The notes: generated by a model from the letters alone, not told the origin. A stretch of DNA of 64,000 bases from Ferrovibrio xuzhouensis (GCF_042648965.1 NZ_JBHRYJ010000004.1:310001-374000); one strand, 5' to 3'. Positions 6,644 through 14,830 are shown, numbered from the stretch's first letter. Numbers and translations: made by a program.

Positions 6644-8559
6644 TCGGCGGCATCCCGGCCTGGCGCCTGCCGATCCGGCGCGTCATGCGCCAGCACCACA
6701 TCGAGAAACGCGTCGCCGAAGCGGTCGAGCTTGGCCTGGCCGATGCCGTGGATATCCGCCATCCGGTAGAGATTCTGCGGCCGCTTGATCGCCAGTTCGA
6801 TCAGCGTGCGATCGGAGAACACCAGATAGGCCGGCTGCTGCAGCTCGGTGGCAAGTTTGCGCCGCAGGTCTTTCAACGCCGCAAGCAGCGTCTGGTCGCC
6901 GGCCGAGAGTGCGGCTTCGGCGACGGCCGCCGCACCCGCCCCGCGCCTCCGGTCCTTGGCGCGACCGCCGGTCAGGCTCTCGACGCGCAGTTCCACCGTC
7001 GCCTGCCCCTTGAGCACGGCGCGGCCCTGGTCGGTGATGAACCAGCCGCCATGACCGGCTATATCGAGGTCGATCAGTCCGGCGCCATAAAGCTGGCGGA
7101 AGATCGAGCGCCAGGCATGAGCATCGCGGTCCTTGCCGACGCCGAAGGTCGGCAGCCGGTCATGCTCCAGCCGCAGGATGGCGTCGGTCGCATTGCCGAG
7201 CAGGATCTGCACCAGATGCTCGGTGCCGAAGCGCTGGCCGGTACGCGCCATCGCCGACATCGCCTTCTGCGCCTCCACCGTGGCATCGAAGCGCGCGACG
7301 TCGTCCTGGCAGAGGTCGCAATGGCCGCAGGGGCCGCTCTCCTCGCCGAAATAGGCGAGCAGGGTCTGCCGCCGGCAGCGCGGGCTTTCGCAGAGTGCGA
7401 CCAGCGCGTTGAAGCGCTGCCGTTCGATGCGTTTGCGGTCTTCGCTGGCCTCGCCCTGCTCGATCTGCAGGCGGCGCAGCCGCATGTCGTCGAGGCCATA
7501 CAGCGTCAGCGTTTCGGCCGGCAGGCCGTCGCGGCCGGCACGGCCGATCTCCTGGTAATAGGCTTCCACATTGGCCGGCAGGTCGGCATGGCAGACATAG
7601 CGCACGTCCGGCTTGTCGATGCCCATGCCGAACGCCACGGTGGCCACCATCACCACGCCGTCCTCACGCAGGAAGGTGTCCTGGTTGGCGTTGCGGACGC
7701 TTTGATCGAGGCCGGCATGATAGGGCAGCGCGTTGTGGCCCATCCCGGCAAGACCTGCCGCCAGCTCCTCGGTGCGCTTGCGCGACGAGCAGTAGACGAT
7801 GCCGTTCAGCCCCCGCCGCGCCGCGATGAAGCGGCCGATCTGCTGCTTGGCGCTCGCCTTGGGCTGCATCATCAGGTGCAGGTTGGGGCGGTCGAAGCTG
7901 CGGATGAACAGCCGCGGATCGCTGTCGCCGAACAGCTTCGCCACGATATCGGCGCGGGTCGGCGCGTCCGCCGTAGCGGTCAGCGCAATGGTCGGCGGAT
8001 GGCCCAGCTCGGCGCGCACCTGGCCGAGCGCGAGGTATTCCGGGCGGAAGTCATGGCCCCATTGCGAGACGCAATGGGCCTCGTCGATGGCGAGCAACCC
8101 CACCCCATGCCGTTTCAGCATCGCCACGGTGCCGTCGCGCACCAGCCGCTCCGGCGCCACATAGAGCAGGCGCAGGCTGCCGTCGCGCAGGTCGCGGTGG
8201 ATGCGCGTGTTGTCGTCCTCGGAATTGGCGGAATTGAGCGCCGCCGCATTCACGCCGAGCCCCTGCAGCTGGCGCACCTGGTCGCGCATCAGGGCGATCA
8301 GCGGGGAGACCACCACGGTCAGCCCGCCCGTCAGAATCGCCGGCAGCTGGTAGCACAGCGACTTGCCGCTACCGGTCGGCATCACGGCCAGCACATCGGC
8401 GCCGCCGAGCAGGCACTGCACGATCTCGGCCTGGCCGGCGCGGAAACTGTCGAAGCCGAACACCGAATGCAGGGCGGCGCGCGCCTCCGCCAACGCATCG
8501 GAAAGCGCTGCGGACTCGCCGGAAACTGCGCCGGACTCTGAAGACATCTGAGAGGTCAT
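6640..8559 (-). CDS. recQ: ATP-dependent DNA helicase RecQ
   Basis: A 639-residue superfamily 2 helicase. Walker A is MPTGSGKSLCYQLP, the DEAH box is AIDEAHCVSQWGHDFRPEY, and motif VI is EIGRAGRDG. These are followed by the RecQ zinc-binding region (CESPRCRRQ ... CGHCDLC), a winged helix, and a C-terminal HRDC domain (about 555-635, ending FGDAFLDVVL). The start is placed at the ATG at 8559. The open frame continues 50 codons upstream, but that part translates a palindromic repeat (DPRVKPGDDG) and is not conserved protein. The ATG at 8547 is an alternative start. Confidence 0.95.
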   Translation of the reverse strand: MTSQMSSESGAVSGESAALSDALAEARAALHSVFGFDSFRAGQAEIVQCLLGGADVLAVMPTGSGKSLCYQLPAILTGGLTVVVSPLIALMRDQVRQLQGLGVNAAALNSANSEDDNTRIHRDLRDGSLRLLYVAPERLVRDGTVAMLKRHGVGLLAIDEAHCVSQWGHDFRPEYLALGQVRAELGHPPTIALTATADAPTRADIVAKLFGDSDPRLFIRSFDRPNLHLMMQPKASAKQQIGRFIAARRGLNGIVYCSSRKRTEELAAGLAGMGHNALPYHAGLDQSVRNANQDTFLREDGVVMVATVAFGMGIDKPDVRYVCHADLPANVEAYYQEIGRAGRDGLPAETLTLYGLDDMRLRRLQIEQGEASEDRKRIERQRFNALVALCESPRCRRQTLLAYFGEESGPCGHCDLCQDDVARFDATVEAQKAMSAMARTGQRFGTEHLVQILLGNATDAILRLEHDRLPTFGVGKDRDAHAWRSIFRQLYGAGLIDLDIAGHGGWFITDQGRAVLKGQATVELRVESLTGGRAKDRRRGAGAAAVAEAALSAGDQTLLAALKDLRRKLATELQQPAYLVFSDRTLIELAIKRPQNLYRMADIHGIGQAKLDRFGDAFLDVVLAHDAPDRQAPGRDAAD

Positions 8560-8684
8560 GCCAACCGGAAGGAGGGGCCGATTCGCCCTGCCCCTCCGGT
8601 TTAGCAGAGACCGGCCGCCGCTTCGACCCCGGGGGATATGGGGCCGGTACGGCTTCTTTGACGGACGTATAAAAAAACCGTCAT

Positions 8685-8703
8685 CCCCGGGCTTGACCCG
8701 GGG
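8685..8703. repeat. short palindromic repeat (DPRVKPGDD-type)
   Basis: CCCCGGG-cttga-CCCGGGG, a 7-bp perfect stem with a 5-nt loop, preceded by gtcat and followed by atcc. This is the widespread alphaproteobacterial intergenic repeat. It lies 126 bp upstream of the recQ start and pairs with an oppositely oriented copy at 8765-8785. The rest of 8560-8853 holds no gene I can support. Confidence 0.75.
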
Positions 8704-8764
8704 ATCCATGCGGCACCGTCACCATACAAACCGCACGACCAGAGACACGGAAAGGACAGATGGC

Positions 8765-8785
8765 CCCCCGGATCAAGTCCGGGGG
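8765..8785. repeat. short palindromic repeat, inverted copy
   Basis: CCCCCGGA-tcaag-TCCGGGGG followed by tgacgat, the same element in opposite orientation to 8685-8703. A degraded half copy (ggccggggtgacgat) follows at about 8814-8828. Together they fill the recQ-transporter gap. Confidence 0.7.
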
Positions 8786-8853
8786 TGACGATCTTTGTGA
8801 ACGGGTCAATCTGGCCGGGGTGACGATCTGGGTAAACGATCCGGCCTGCGCCC

Positions 8854-10197
8854 CTACTCCACCGGGTGGTCGCCGCCGAGATGGCCGTGGCGGCGGCTGT
8901 CCGGCATCCAGATCACCGCGAGCAGCGCGATCACCGCCATGCCGGTGACATACCAGTAGAAGTCGCTCTCGATGCCTGCCTGCTTGAACCAGAGCGCGGC
9001 ATATTCCGCCGTGCCGCCGAACAGCGCGTTGCCGATGGCGTAGGACAGGCCGACGCCGAGCGCGCGCACCTGGGTCGGGAACAGCTCGGCCTTCACCAGG
9101 CCGCTGATCGACGTATAGAAGCTGACGATGGCGAGCGCGGCCACGATCAGCACGAAGGCCATCACCGGGCTCTGCACATGGCCGATGGCACTCAGCAGCG
9201 GCACCGTGCTGACGATGCTGAGCACGGCAAAGGCCAGCAGCGCCGGCTTGCGGCCGATGCGGTCGGCGATGGCGCCGAACAGCGGCTGCATCAGCATGTA
9301 GACCAGCAGCACCACGGTCATCGTCTCGCTGGCGGTTTTCGCGTTCATCCCGGCGGTGTTGACCAGGTATTTCTGCATGTAGGTCGTATAGGTGTAGAAC
9401 AGCAGCGAGCCTGCCGCGGTCAGGCCCAGCACCTGCAGCACCGCCTTGTAATGCACGCGCAGGCCGGCCAGCGTGCCGGCCTCCTTGCGGCTGCGGTCGG
9501 TCTTGCTGGCGGTCTCCGGCAGGGCGCGGCGCAGGTACAGCGCGATCACCGCCAGCACCGCGCCGATGAAGAACGGCACGCGCCAGCCCCAGGCCGACAG
9601 TTCGGCATGGCTGAGGAACTGCTGCATGATCACCAGCACCAGCACGGCGACGAGCTGGCCGCCGATCAGCGTGACATACTGGAACGAGGCGAAAAAGCCG
9701 CGGTGCCTGGCGACGGCGACCTCGCTCATGTAGGTGGCGCTGGTGCCGTATTCGCCGCCGACCGAGAAGCCCTGCAGCAGGCGGGCCAGCACCAGCAGCA
9801 CGGCGGCGGCATTGCCCAGCGTGTCATAGGTCGGCAGCACGGCGATCACCAGCGAGCCGCTGCACATCAGGATCACCGAGAGCACCATGGCGGCGCGGCG
9901 GCCCCGGCGGTCGGCGAAGCGGCCGAAGAACCAGCCGCCGATCGGCCGCATCAGGAAGCCGGCGGCGAAGACGCCGGCGGCCGAGAGCAGCTGGGTGGTG
10001 GTGTTGCCCTGCGGGAAGAAGGCCGGCGCGAAATACAGCGCGCAGAAGGAATAGACGTAGAAGTCATACCATTCGACGAGGTTGCCGGACGAGCCGGCGA
10101 CGATGGCCCAGACGCGGCGTGCGGTGTCACGAGAACCGGAGTCAGGGGTGGCTTGGCCGGCGGCGGTGCCGGCAGGCAGGGTGGCGGGGGCGGACAT
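8854..10197 (-). CDS. MFS transporter, metabolite:H+ symporter (MHS) type
   Basis: About 447 residues with 12 predicted membrane helices. It begins RRVWAIVAGSSGNLVEWYDFYVYSF, the typical opening of the MHS subfamily (KgtP, ProP, ShiA). The loop 2-3 motif is GRFADRRGRRAAM, and GGEYGTSATYMSEVA matches the subfamily's helix 4-5 signature. Likely substrates are small organic acids or osmolytes; which one is not visible. The ATG at 10197 has an AGGAG about 10 nt upstream; the 63 extra codons of the longer frame look non-coding. Transcribed leftward, as is the VOC gene 250 bp upstream. Confidence 0.88.
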   Translation of the reverse strand: MSAPATLPAGTAAGQATPDSGSRDTARRVWAIVAGSSGNLVEWYDFYVYSFCALYFAPAFFPQGNTTTQLLSAAGVFAAGFLMRPIGGWFFGRFADRRGRRAAMVLSVILMCSGSLVIAVLPTYDTLGNAAAVLLVLARLLQGFSVGGEYGTSATYMSEVAVARHRGFFASFQYVTLIGGQLVAVLVLVIMQQFLSHAELSAWGWRVPFFIGAVLAVIALYLRRALPETASKTDRSRKEAGTLAGLRVHYKAVLQVLGLTAAGSLLFYTYTTYMQKYLVNTAGMNAKTASETMTVVLLVYMLMQPLFGAIADRIGRKPALLAFAVLSIVSTVPLLSAIGHVQSPVMAFVLIVAALAIVSFYTSISGLVKAELFPTQVRALGVGLSYAIGNALFGGTAEYAALWFKQAGIESDFYWYVTGMAVIALLAVIWMPDSRRHGHLGGDHPVE

Positions 10198-10449
10198 GGG
10201 GGAGGCTCCTGGGCGGCATGTTTTTTTATCGGCGGGCTGCCGGATGCAGATCGCGCTGCGGACGGGGCGGAACAGGCCGGGATAAAACCGGCCGGGAGAG
10301 ACCGTCCGGAACGGCGGATGGTTACCCGCGACAGGCGCGGCAGGCCCGGAAAACTGCCCCGAGCCTGCCAACTCATCTGTCTGCAAACAATGTCGGCGGT
10401 CACAAACCCTGCAGTATATTGCAGGTGCGAAGCGCCCGCCGGTCGGCGC

Positions 10450-10833
10450 TTACTTTGCCGCCCCGCAGAAGGCCTCCAGCCGATAGCCGTCCGGATCAAT
10501 CACGAAGGCGGCGTAATAGTGCGCCCCGTAATCGGCGCGCAGGCCGGGCCGGCCGTTGTCCGACCCGCCGGCCTTCAGGGCAGCGGCATGGAAGGCATCG
10601 ACCGCCTTGCGGCTGGGCGCATCGAAGCAGACATGCAGGCCGTTCTGCGCCTCGGCCCTGACCGGCTTCTTGGCCGCCAGCAGCCACAGCGCAATGGCGC
10701 CGGCCGCATCGCCGTAACCGAGCGATGTGTCGCCCGGCGCGGTGCAGGCAAGGCCCAGCGGCTTGAGCACGGCATCGTAGAATTTGCGGCTGCGGGCGAG
10801 ATCGGCGACGCCGAAGGAAATGTGGTTGAGCAT
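10450..10833 (-). CDS. VOC (glyoxalase/bleomycin-resistance fold) protein
   Basis: A 127-residue single vicinal-oxygen-chelate domain: it starts MLNHISFGVADLARSRKFYDAVL and ends YYAAFVIDPDGYRLEAFCGAAK. His4 and Glu122 are in positions usual for metal ligands. Fold assignment is firm; the substrate is unknown. The upstream frame from 10914 is ignored because an AGGAC site precedes the ATG at 10833. It is divergent from the AraC regulator at 10941, which may control it. Confidence 0.82.
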   Translation of the reverse strand: MLNHISFGVADLARSRKFYDAVLKPLGLACTAPGDTSLGYGDAAGAIALWLLAAKKPVRAEAQNGLHVCFDAPSRKAVDAFHAAALKAGGSDNGRPGLRADYGAHYYAAFVIDPDGYRLEAFCGAAK

Positions 10834-10940
10834 CGGAAGGCAGTCCTCTGTGTGGGTCTGACGGTGTCCGTCATACTGGCGCCGCGCAGACTGCCCGATG
10901 CCCCCTCCCGGCACTTGGGGAATATTGCTATTCTTCCATC

Positions 10941-11825
10941 ATGCCGACCGCCGAAACCGCGCCGCCACCGAAGCTCGCCAGCCGCACCATTGCGGCCGGC
11001 AACGGCTGGCTGTTCCGCGACATCCTGTGCACGGCCGGCCCGGCCGACCGCGCCTTCGAGGAACGCCACGACAGCGCCTCGATCTCGCTGGTCGCCGCCG
11101 GCAGCTTCCGCTACCGCACCGACAGCGGCACCGCGCTGCTGCATGCCGGTGCCCTGCTGCTCGGCAACAGCGGCGCCTGTTTCGAATGCGGCCATGATCA
11201 CAGCGCCGGCGACCGCTGCCTCTCGCTGCATTTCGCGCCCGACTATTTCGCCGAGATCGCCGCCAGCCATGCCGGCAGCAGCCGCTTCCGCTTCCGCCAT
11301 GCCATGCTGCCGGCCAGTGTGCGCCGGCTGACGCCGCTGCTGGCCGGCCTCGAAGCCCTGGCCGGCCTCGAAGCTTTGGCCGCGCCGGATGCCCGGTCGC
11401 CAGAGAGCGACAGCGCTCAGATCGAGGAGACCGCGATCCGCCTGGCCGAGGCGGTGCTGACCACGGCGAGCGGCGAGACGCCGACCACCGCCGCGCCCTC
11501 GCCCCGCGACCACCGGCGCATCGCCGCCGTGCTGCGGCATATGGAAGAGACGCAGGACCAGCCGCACAGCCTCGATGCGCTGGCGGCGCTCGCCTGCATG
11601 AGCAAATACCATTTCCTGCGCAGCTTCCGCCGCATCACCGGCAGCACGCCCTATGACTGGCTGCTGGGTTTACGCCTGCGCCGCGCGGCGGTGCGATTAC
11701 GCGAGAGCACCGACAGCATCGCGGCGATTGCCTACGACGCCGGCTTCGGCGACCTGTCGACGTTCAATGCGAGATTCAAGGAAATATTTCGAATGACTCC
11801 GAAAGAGTGGATATATTCATGCTAA
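10941..11825 (+). CDS. AraC-family transcriptional regulator with a low-GC 3' end
   Basis: A 294-residue protein with an N-terminal cupin-like sensing domain (about 15-115, containing HAGALLLGNSGACFECGHDH) and two C-terminal AraC helix-turn-helix motifs (about 195-290; LDALAALACMSKYHFLRSFRRITG, then IAAIAYDAGFGDLSTFNARFKEIF). The linker contains an 18-bp tandem duplication (AGLEALAGLEALA, 11344-11379). The last 15 codons (from about 11778) switch to AT-rich codons such as ATA and AGA. This suggests that the 3' end came from a low-GC donor by recombination. The protein still ends in the canonical FKEIFRMTPKEW. Confidence 0.86.
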   Translation: MPTAETAPPPKLASRTIAAGNGWLFRDILCTAGPADRAFEERHDSASISLVAAGSFRYRTDSGTALLHAGALLLGNSGACFECGHDHSAGDRCLSLHFAPDYFAEIAASHAGSSRFRFRHAMLPASVRRLTPLLAGLEALAGLEALAAPDARSPESDSAQIEETAIRLAEAVLTTASGETPTTAAPSPRDHRRIAAVLRHMEETQDQPHSLDALAALACMSKYHFLRSFRRITGSTPYDWLLGLRLRRAAVRLRESTDSIAAIAYDAGFGDLSTFNARFKEIFRMTPKEWIYSC

Positions 11826-12137
11826 CGAAGATGTTTTTATTTTTTGAATTAAGTCACTCGGATTATCGCGCGTCATTTCAATCATATTGATAATTTTATT
11901 TTTATATTCGGATCCACTTTTCGGGTGCAGAACAATTGCATCGATCATTTTATCTAAATCAATTTCGACATGCACAAATTTATTCGGATTTTCAACATTA
12001 GAATCAATATGGCTACCAACTAAATTGCCTGCCCATTTTTCATCCACAGTCAAAGAGTCGGTTACAAATCGAATTTCTGCATCACTAGAAAATTCGAGCC
12101 GCTTTTTTGATAGCATATCGACAACGATTTGTGACAT
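11817..12137 (-). pseudogene. truncated DUF2971-like gene, low GC, C-terminal part only
   Basis: About 106 residues from an ATG at 12137. Bases 11821-12120 contain 102 G/C of 300 (34%), against well over 60% around them. The motif KKRLEFSSDAEIRFV followed by a VEIDLDKMIDAIVLHPKSGSEYKNKI segment resembles the C-terminal half of DUF2971 proteins (KR..F...E.R, then a DL..LI..I...P strand-helix). Full-length members are about 230-300 residues, so the N-terminal half is missing. The frame is open through the junction into a desaturase tail remnant upstream. Its stop overlaps the AraC stop. The family call is tentative; the truncation and transfer are well supported. Confidence 0.5.
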
Positions 12138-12266
12138 TCCGCCGGGCAGGCGATCCTTACCTCCGCTCGCGCCCATCGCACTCGCCGCCGGTCGCAGCAT
12201 GGCTACATACGACTTCCGAATCTCCATCCATCCACCGTACCCCTTCGCCAGCAGGCGCACCCTCAC
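12138..12266 (-). pseudogene. remnant of a second desaturase gene (C-terminal tail)
   Basis: The peptide LLAKGYGGWMEIRKSYVAM and the following LRPAASAM match the C-terminus of the intact desaturase at 13022-14026 (LLAKGWGEKMEIQKSYAAV, LRLAASAL), about 21 of 32 residues identical. At DNA level 12178-12254 aligns with 13074-13150 over 77 bp without gaps at about 75% identity. This is an old paralogue or a foreign copy, not a recent duplication. No histidine boxes remain. The remnant is fused in frame to the low-GC fragment downstream. Confidence 0.65.
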
Positions 12267-12634
12267 GCCGCCTTCAGCATGAAATCCACATGGATGGCGT
12301 CCCAGGGGAATTCCACCTTGCCGTCGTCGGTGGCCTGCAGCAGGCCGGCTTTCAGCATCGCCTGCACGTCGCGGTGCACGCTTTTCACGTCGCGCTCCAC
12401 CCGCCGCGCCAGCGGGCGGATGCCGGTCGGCCCGAGCCCCGTCATGGCGCGCAGCAGGTCCCAGCGTTTCGGCGTCAGCGTCTTCATCAGCAGGTCATGC
12501 GAGGCGAAGGTGATATGGGCACCCTGCTTCCTGCCGCGAAAGGCGGCGCGGGCGCGGCTTTTCACGTCTGCCAGGTCGGCGATGCCGATGGTCACGGTAT
12601 TCGCGGGTCCGTCTGTCGCCGGTTTGCTGCTCAT
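12263..12634 (-). CDS. TumA-like antitoxin, winged-helix DNA-binding protein
   Basis: A 123-residue protein of the HVO_A0114-type putative DNA-binding group. The helix-turn-helix lies in the LTPKRWDLLRAMTGLGPTGIRPLARRVERDVKSVHRDVQAML region (about 55-97), followed by a short wing ending VEFPWDAIHVDFMLKAA. The ATG at 12634 overlaps the toxin stop as ATGA and has GGAGG 5 nt upstream. These proteins are the usual downstream partner of TumE toxins and probably repress their own operon through the palindrome at 12916-12965. Confidence 0.78.
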   Translation of the reverse strand: MSSKPATDGPANTVTIGIADLADVKSRARAAFRGRKQGAHITFASHDLLMKTLTPKRWDLLRAMTGLGPTGIRPLARRVERDVKSVHRDVQAMLKAGLLQATDDGKVEFPWDAIHVDFMLKAA

Positions 12635-12915
12635 CTGCGCCTCCACTCGTCAACATCGCGCCAGAAATCCGCCAGCAGGGTATCCGGGTCGCTGAAGTCA
12701 TAGGCCTGTTCGCGGCGCCCGGCATGGCGGTGGTCGCCCTTGCCCGCCTCGTTGTCGTAGCGCAGCACGCAGCGATTCCGCTCGATATAGGCCAGCCGGT
12801 ATTTGAAACCGTGGCGCGATCCGGCCAGCGGTTTCGGCAGGCGCCAGATAACGATCTCGACCGCCGCATGCTCGTCGAGCCGCCAGACCTCGCGCATCAG
12901 CAACTCGGCCTTCAT
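12631..12915 (-). CDS. TumE-family toxin (DUF6516)
   Basis: A 94-residue protein: MKAELLMREVWRLDEH, then VEIVIWRLPKPLAGSRHGFKYRLAYI, then RYDNEAGKGDHRH, then a C-terminal LLADFWRDVDEW helix. The SRHGFKYRL and YDNE-GKGDHRH motifs are hallmarks of the toxin-antitoxin TumE family. The toxin gene precedes the antitoxin, as is usual for this family. Its mode of action is not visible from sequence. The start is 10 nt after the predicted -10 box, so the mRNA may be nearly leaderless. Confidence 0.83.
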   Translation of the reverse strand: MKAELLMREVWRLDEHAAVEIVIWRLPKPLAGSRHGFKYRLAYIERNRCVLRYDNEAGKGDHRHAGRREQAYDFSDPDTLLADFWRDVDEWRRR

Positions 12916-12965
12916 GTTGGCAGGAATTACAGCACGGCCGGCCGGCTGTTGTCAATTATGCCAAC
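12916..12965 (-). promoter_or_regulatory. palindromic promoter/operator of the tumE-antitoxin operon
   Basis: On the minus strand this 50-bp element begins GTTGGCA and ends TGCCAAC, a perfect 7-bp dyad. Inside are AATT...AATT and ACAGC...GCTGT arms around a CCGGCCGGCC core. It contains TTGACA, an 18-bp spacer and TGTAAT, a good sigma-70-like promoter, with the -10 only 10 nt from the toxin ATG. Dyads overlapping both promoter hexamers fit toxin-antitoxin autoregulation. Confidence 0.6.
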
Positions 12966-13021
12966 ACCTGTATGCAGGGCCGCCGGTCACCGCTCGGGGC
13001 GCGTCGGATATGCTGCGCCCC

Positions 13022-14026
13022 TCAGATATGCTGCGCTTTCGGGCCGCTCGCACCGCCGCCCCGCTCCGACAGCGCACTCGCCGCCAGCCGCAGCACGGCG
13101 GCGTAGCTTTTCTGAATCTCCATCTTCTCGCCCCAGCCTTTCGCCAGCAGCATGCGGTGCGCCTGCGGCAGTTTCCAGCAGGGCACCTGCAGGGCGAGAT
13201 GGTGTTCGAGGTGGTAGTTCACCCGGTAGGGCGCCAGCACGAGGCGCAGCAGCGGCCCGGCATGGGTCGTGCGCGTGTTGCGTAAACTGTCGTCGTTGTC
13301 GGGCACCATGGCATGCTCGGCGATGTTGCGGATGCGGCTGACCAGCTGGTACCAGGTGAACAGCGGCAGCAGCCACAGCACCGGATAGAGCCACCAGGTG
13401 CCGATGGCAGTGAGTCCCGCGAGCAGCACGAGGTTGGCGGCCAGCCCGCCGGTGATGCCGAGCTGGCTCAGTCGCGCGCGGCGCTCCGTCCAAGCCAATT
13501 CGCCTTCCCATGCCTCGCGCCACTGCGCCTGCCGCCGGCGAAAGCCACTCTCGCCGGTCAGGTCGCGGCGGATCTTGCGCCAGAGACTCCTGCGCGTGAT
13601 CGGAAACGGCGCCGAGAGCACCAGGTCGGGGTCCTCGGCCTGCTGGGTGAAGCGATGATGCTTCAGGTGATAGGGGCGATAGAGATGCAGGTCGGTGCCG
13701 ACCGGCCAGGCGCAGAGCCACTGCCCGGCGAATTCGTTCCAGCGCCGTGTGCGGAACAGCAGGCCATGGGCGGCGTCATGCATCAGGATGGCGAGGCCGA
13801 GCTGCCGCCCGCCGATCACCATCACGGCCGCGATGAAGGTGAGCGGGTTCGGCCAGGCGGCAAACACCGCCATGGCGCCGCCGATCAGCGCCCAGGCATG
13901 CAGCACCAGCAGGGCGCCGGCGAGGTCCGAGCGGCGGCCGAGCCGTTTGATCTCTTCCGGCGTGAACAGGTCGCGGGCATGGCGCACCGGCCTTGCCGCC
14001 ACGGCCTCGGCGGATTCCTCCTGCAC
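13022..14026 (-). CDS. membrane fatty acid desaturase family protein
   Basis: A 334-residue integral-membrane di-iron enzyme with the three histidine boxes: HDAAHG (about 99), HLKHHRF (about 134) and HLEHH (about 282). Hydrophobic segments lie near 35-75 and 190-225. Predicted to desaturate or hydroxylate an acyl or terpenoid chain; the regiochemistry is not visible. Translation starts at GTG 14026 behind GGAGGAGAGG. It is divergent from nothing nearby: the 0.97 kb upstream is a repeat zone. A C-terminal remnant of a relative lies at 12138-12266, downstream of the toxin-antitoxin genes. Confidence 0.87.
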   Translation of the reverse strand: MQEESAEAVAARPVRHARDLFTPEEIKRLGRRSDLAGALLVLHAWALIGGAMAVFAAWPNPLTFIAAVMVIGGRQLGLAILMHDAAHGLLFRTRRWNEFAGQWLCAWPVGTDLHLYRPYHLKHHRFTQQAEDPDLVLSAPFPITRRSLWRKIRRDLTGESGFRRRQAQWREAWEGELAWTERRARLSQLGITGGLAANLVLLAGLTAIGTWWLYPVLWLLPLFTWYQLVSRIRNIAEHAMVPDNDDSLRNTRTTHAGPLLRLVLAPYRVNYHLEHHLALQVPCWKLPQAHRMLLAKGWGEKMEIQKSYAAVLRLAASALSERGGGASGPKAQHI

Positions 14027-14155
14027 TGGCCTCTCCTCCGCTGGTCGTCCGTGTCGTTGCCGGCCAGTCTAGCGCGCCGGCGGCGGGGCATAAATCCTGT
14101 CCTTGCGGCAGGCCCGTTCATTCGTGATCGGGCGTCCATGGCCGGCTCCCATAAA
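14027..14155. other. intergenic region upstream of the desaturase
   Basis: This is the first part of a 973-bp stretch without a supportable gene (14027-14999). It should contain the desaturase promoter, but no clear -35/-10 pair is seen. The stretch continues with the 150-bp repeat cluster (14156-14688), an unremarkable GC-rich segment (14689-14830) and the 10-bp array (14831-14990). Confidence 0.5.
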
Positions 14156-14688
14156 CCGTCACCCTCGGGCTTGCCCCGAGGGTCCAGCCGCCCCTGCCGC
14201 GCCTGCCATCCCGCCGCCTGCGCTACGGCGCCACCGCATGGACCCCGGGTCTGCGCCCGGGGTGACGAGTCAGGGTTCGACCTTCCATGGCCGCCCCCCA
14301 CAAACCGTCACCCCGGCCAAGCGTCAGCGCGAGCCGGGGTCCAGCCGCCCTTGCCGCGCAGGCCGTCCCGCCGCCTGCGCTACGGCGCCGCCGCATGGAC
14401 CCCGGGTCTGGCCCGGGGTGACGAGTCAGGGTTCGACCTTCCATGGCCGCCCCCCCACAAACCGTCACCCCGGCCAAGCGCCAGCGCGAGCCGGGGTCCA
14501 GCCGCCCTTGCCGCGCCTGCCATCCCGCCGGTTGCGCTACGGCATCGCCGCATGGACCCCAGGTCTGGCCCGGGGTGACGGGTTATGGGATGGCGGGGTT
14601 TCGGACGGCGGGGCTTCGGGAGCGCCCCCACAAATCGTCACCCCGGCCAAGCGCCAGCGCGCGCCGGGGTCCGGCAGATCCGGAAGAC
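14156..14688. repeat. tandem cluster of about 150-bp repeats built from short palindromes
   Basis: Units begin at 14156, 14305, 14462 and 14635 (spacings 149, 157 and 173 bp); the fourth is partial. Each opens with a cgtcaccc stem (for example CCCCGGccaagcg...CCGGGG) and continues with a shared ccagccgccc/tgccgcgc segment. Each closes with a second palindrome of the gaccccgggtctggcccggggtgac type. Units 2 and 3 are nearly identical over most of their length. All six frames translate into proline-rich 'TPGLARGD/GSSRP' peptides, which are artefacts. Confidence 0.8.
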
Positions 14689-14830
14689 CGCCTGACCGGC
14701 CGCGAAAATTTCAGAGAACGGCGCGTATCCTGAAAATTGCGCGGGACGACGGCTCTTGCCGGCGGGCCGCCGGATACCCATTTTGTTCTTGTCCGGGTAC
14801 CGCCCCGGCGCATCCGGGCAGACCCCGCCG

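Noticed and set aside
6367..8541. 724-codon open frame opposite recQ
   Set aside because: Shadow of recQ. Low-complexity Arg/Ala/His composition and no motif.
12178..13150. insertion-sequence or transposon ends formed by the two desaturase-tail copies
   Set aside because: The copies are only about 75% identical, coding, and not terminal inverted repeats. No transposase lies between them.
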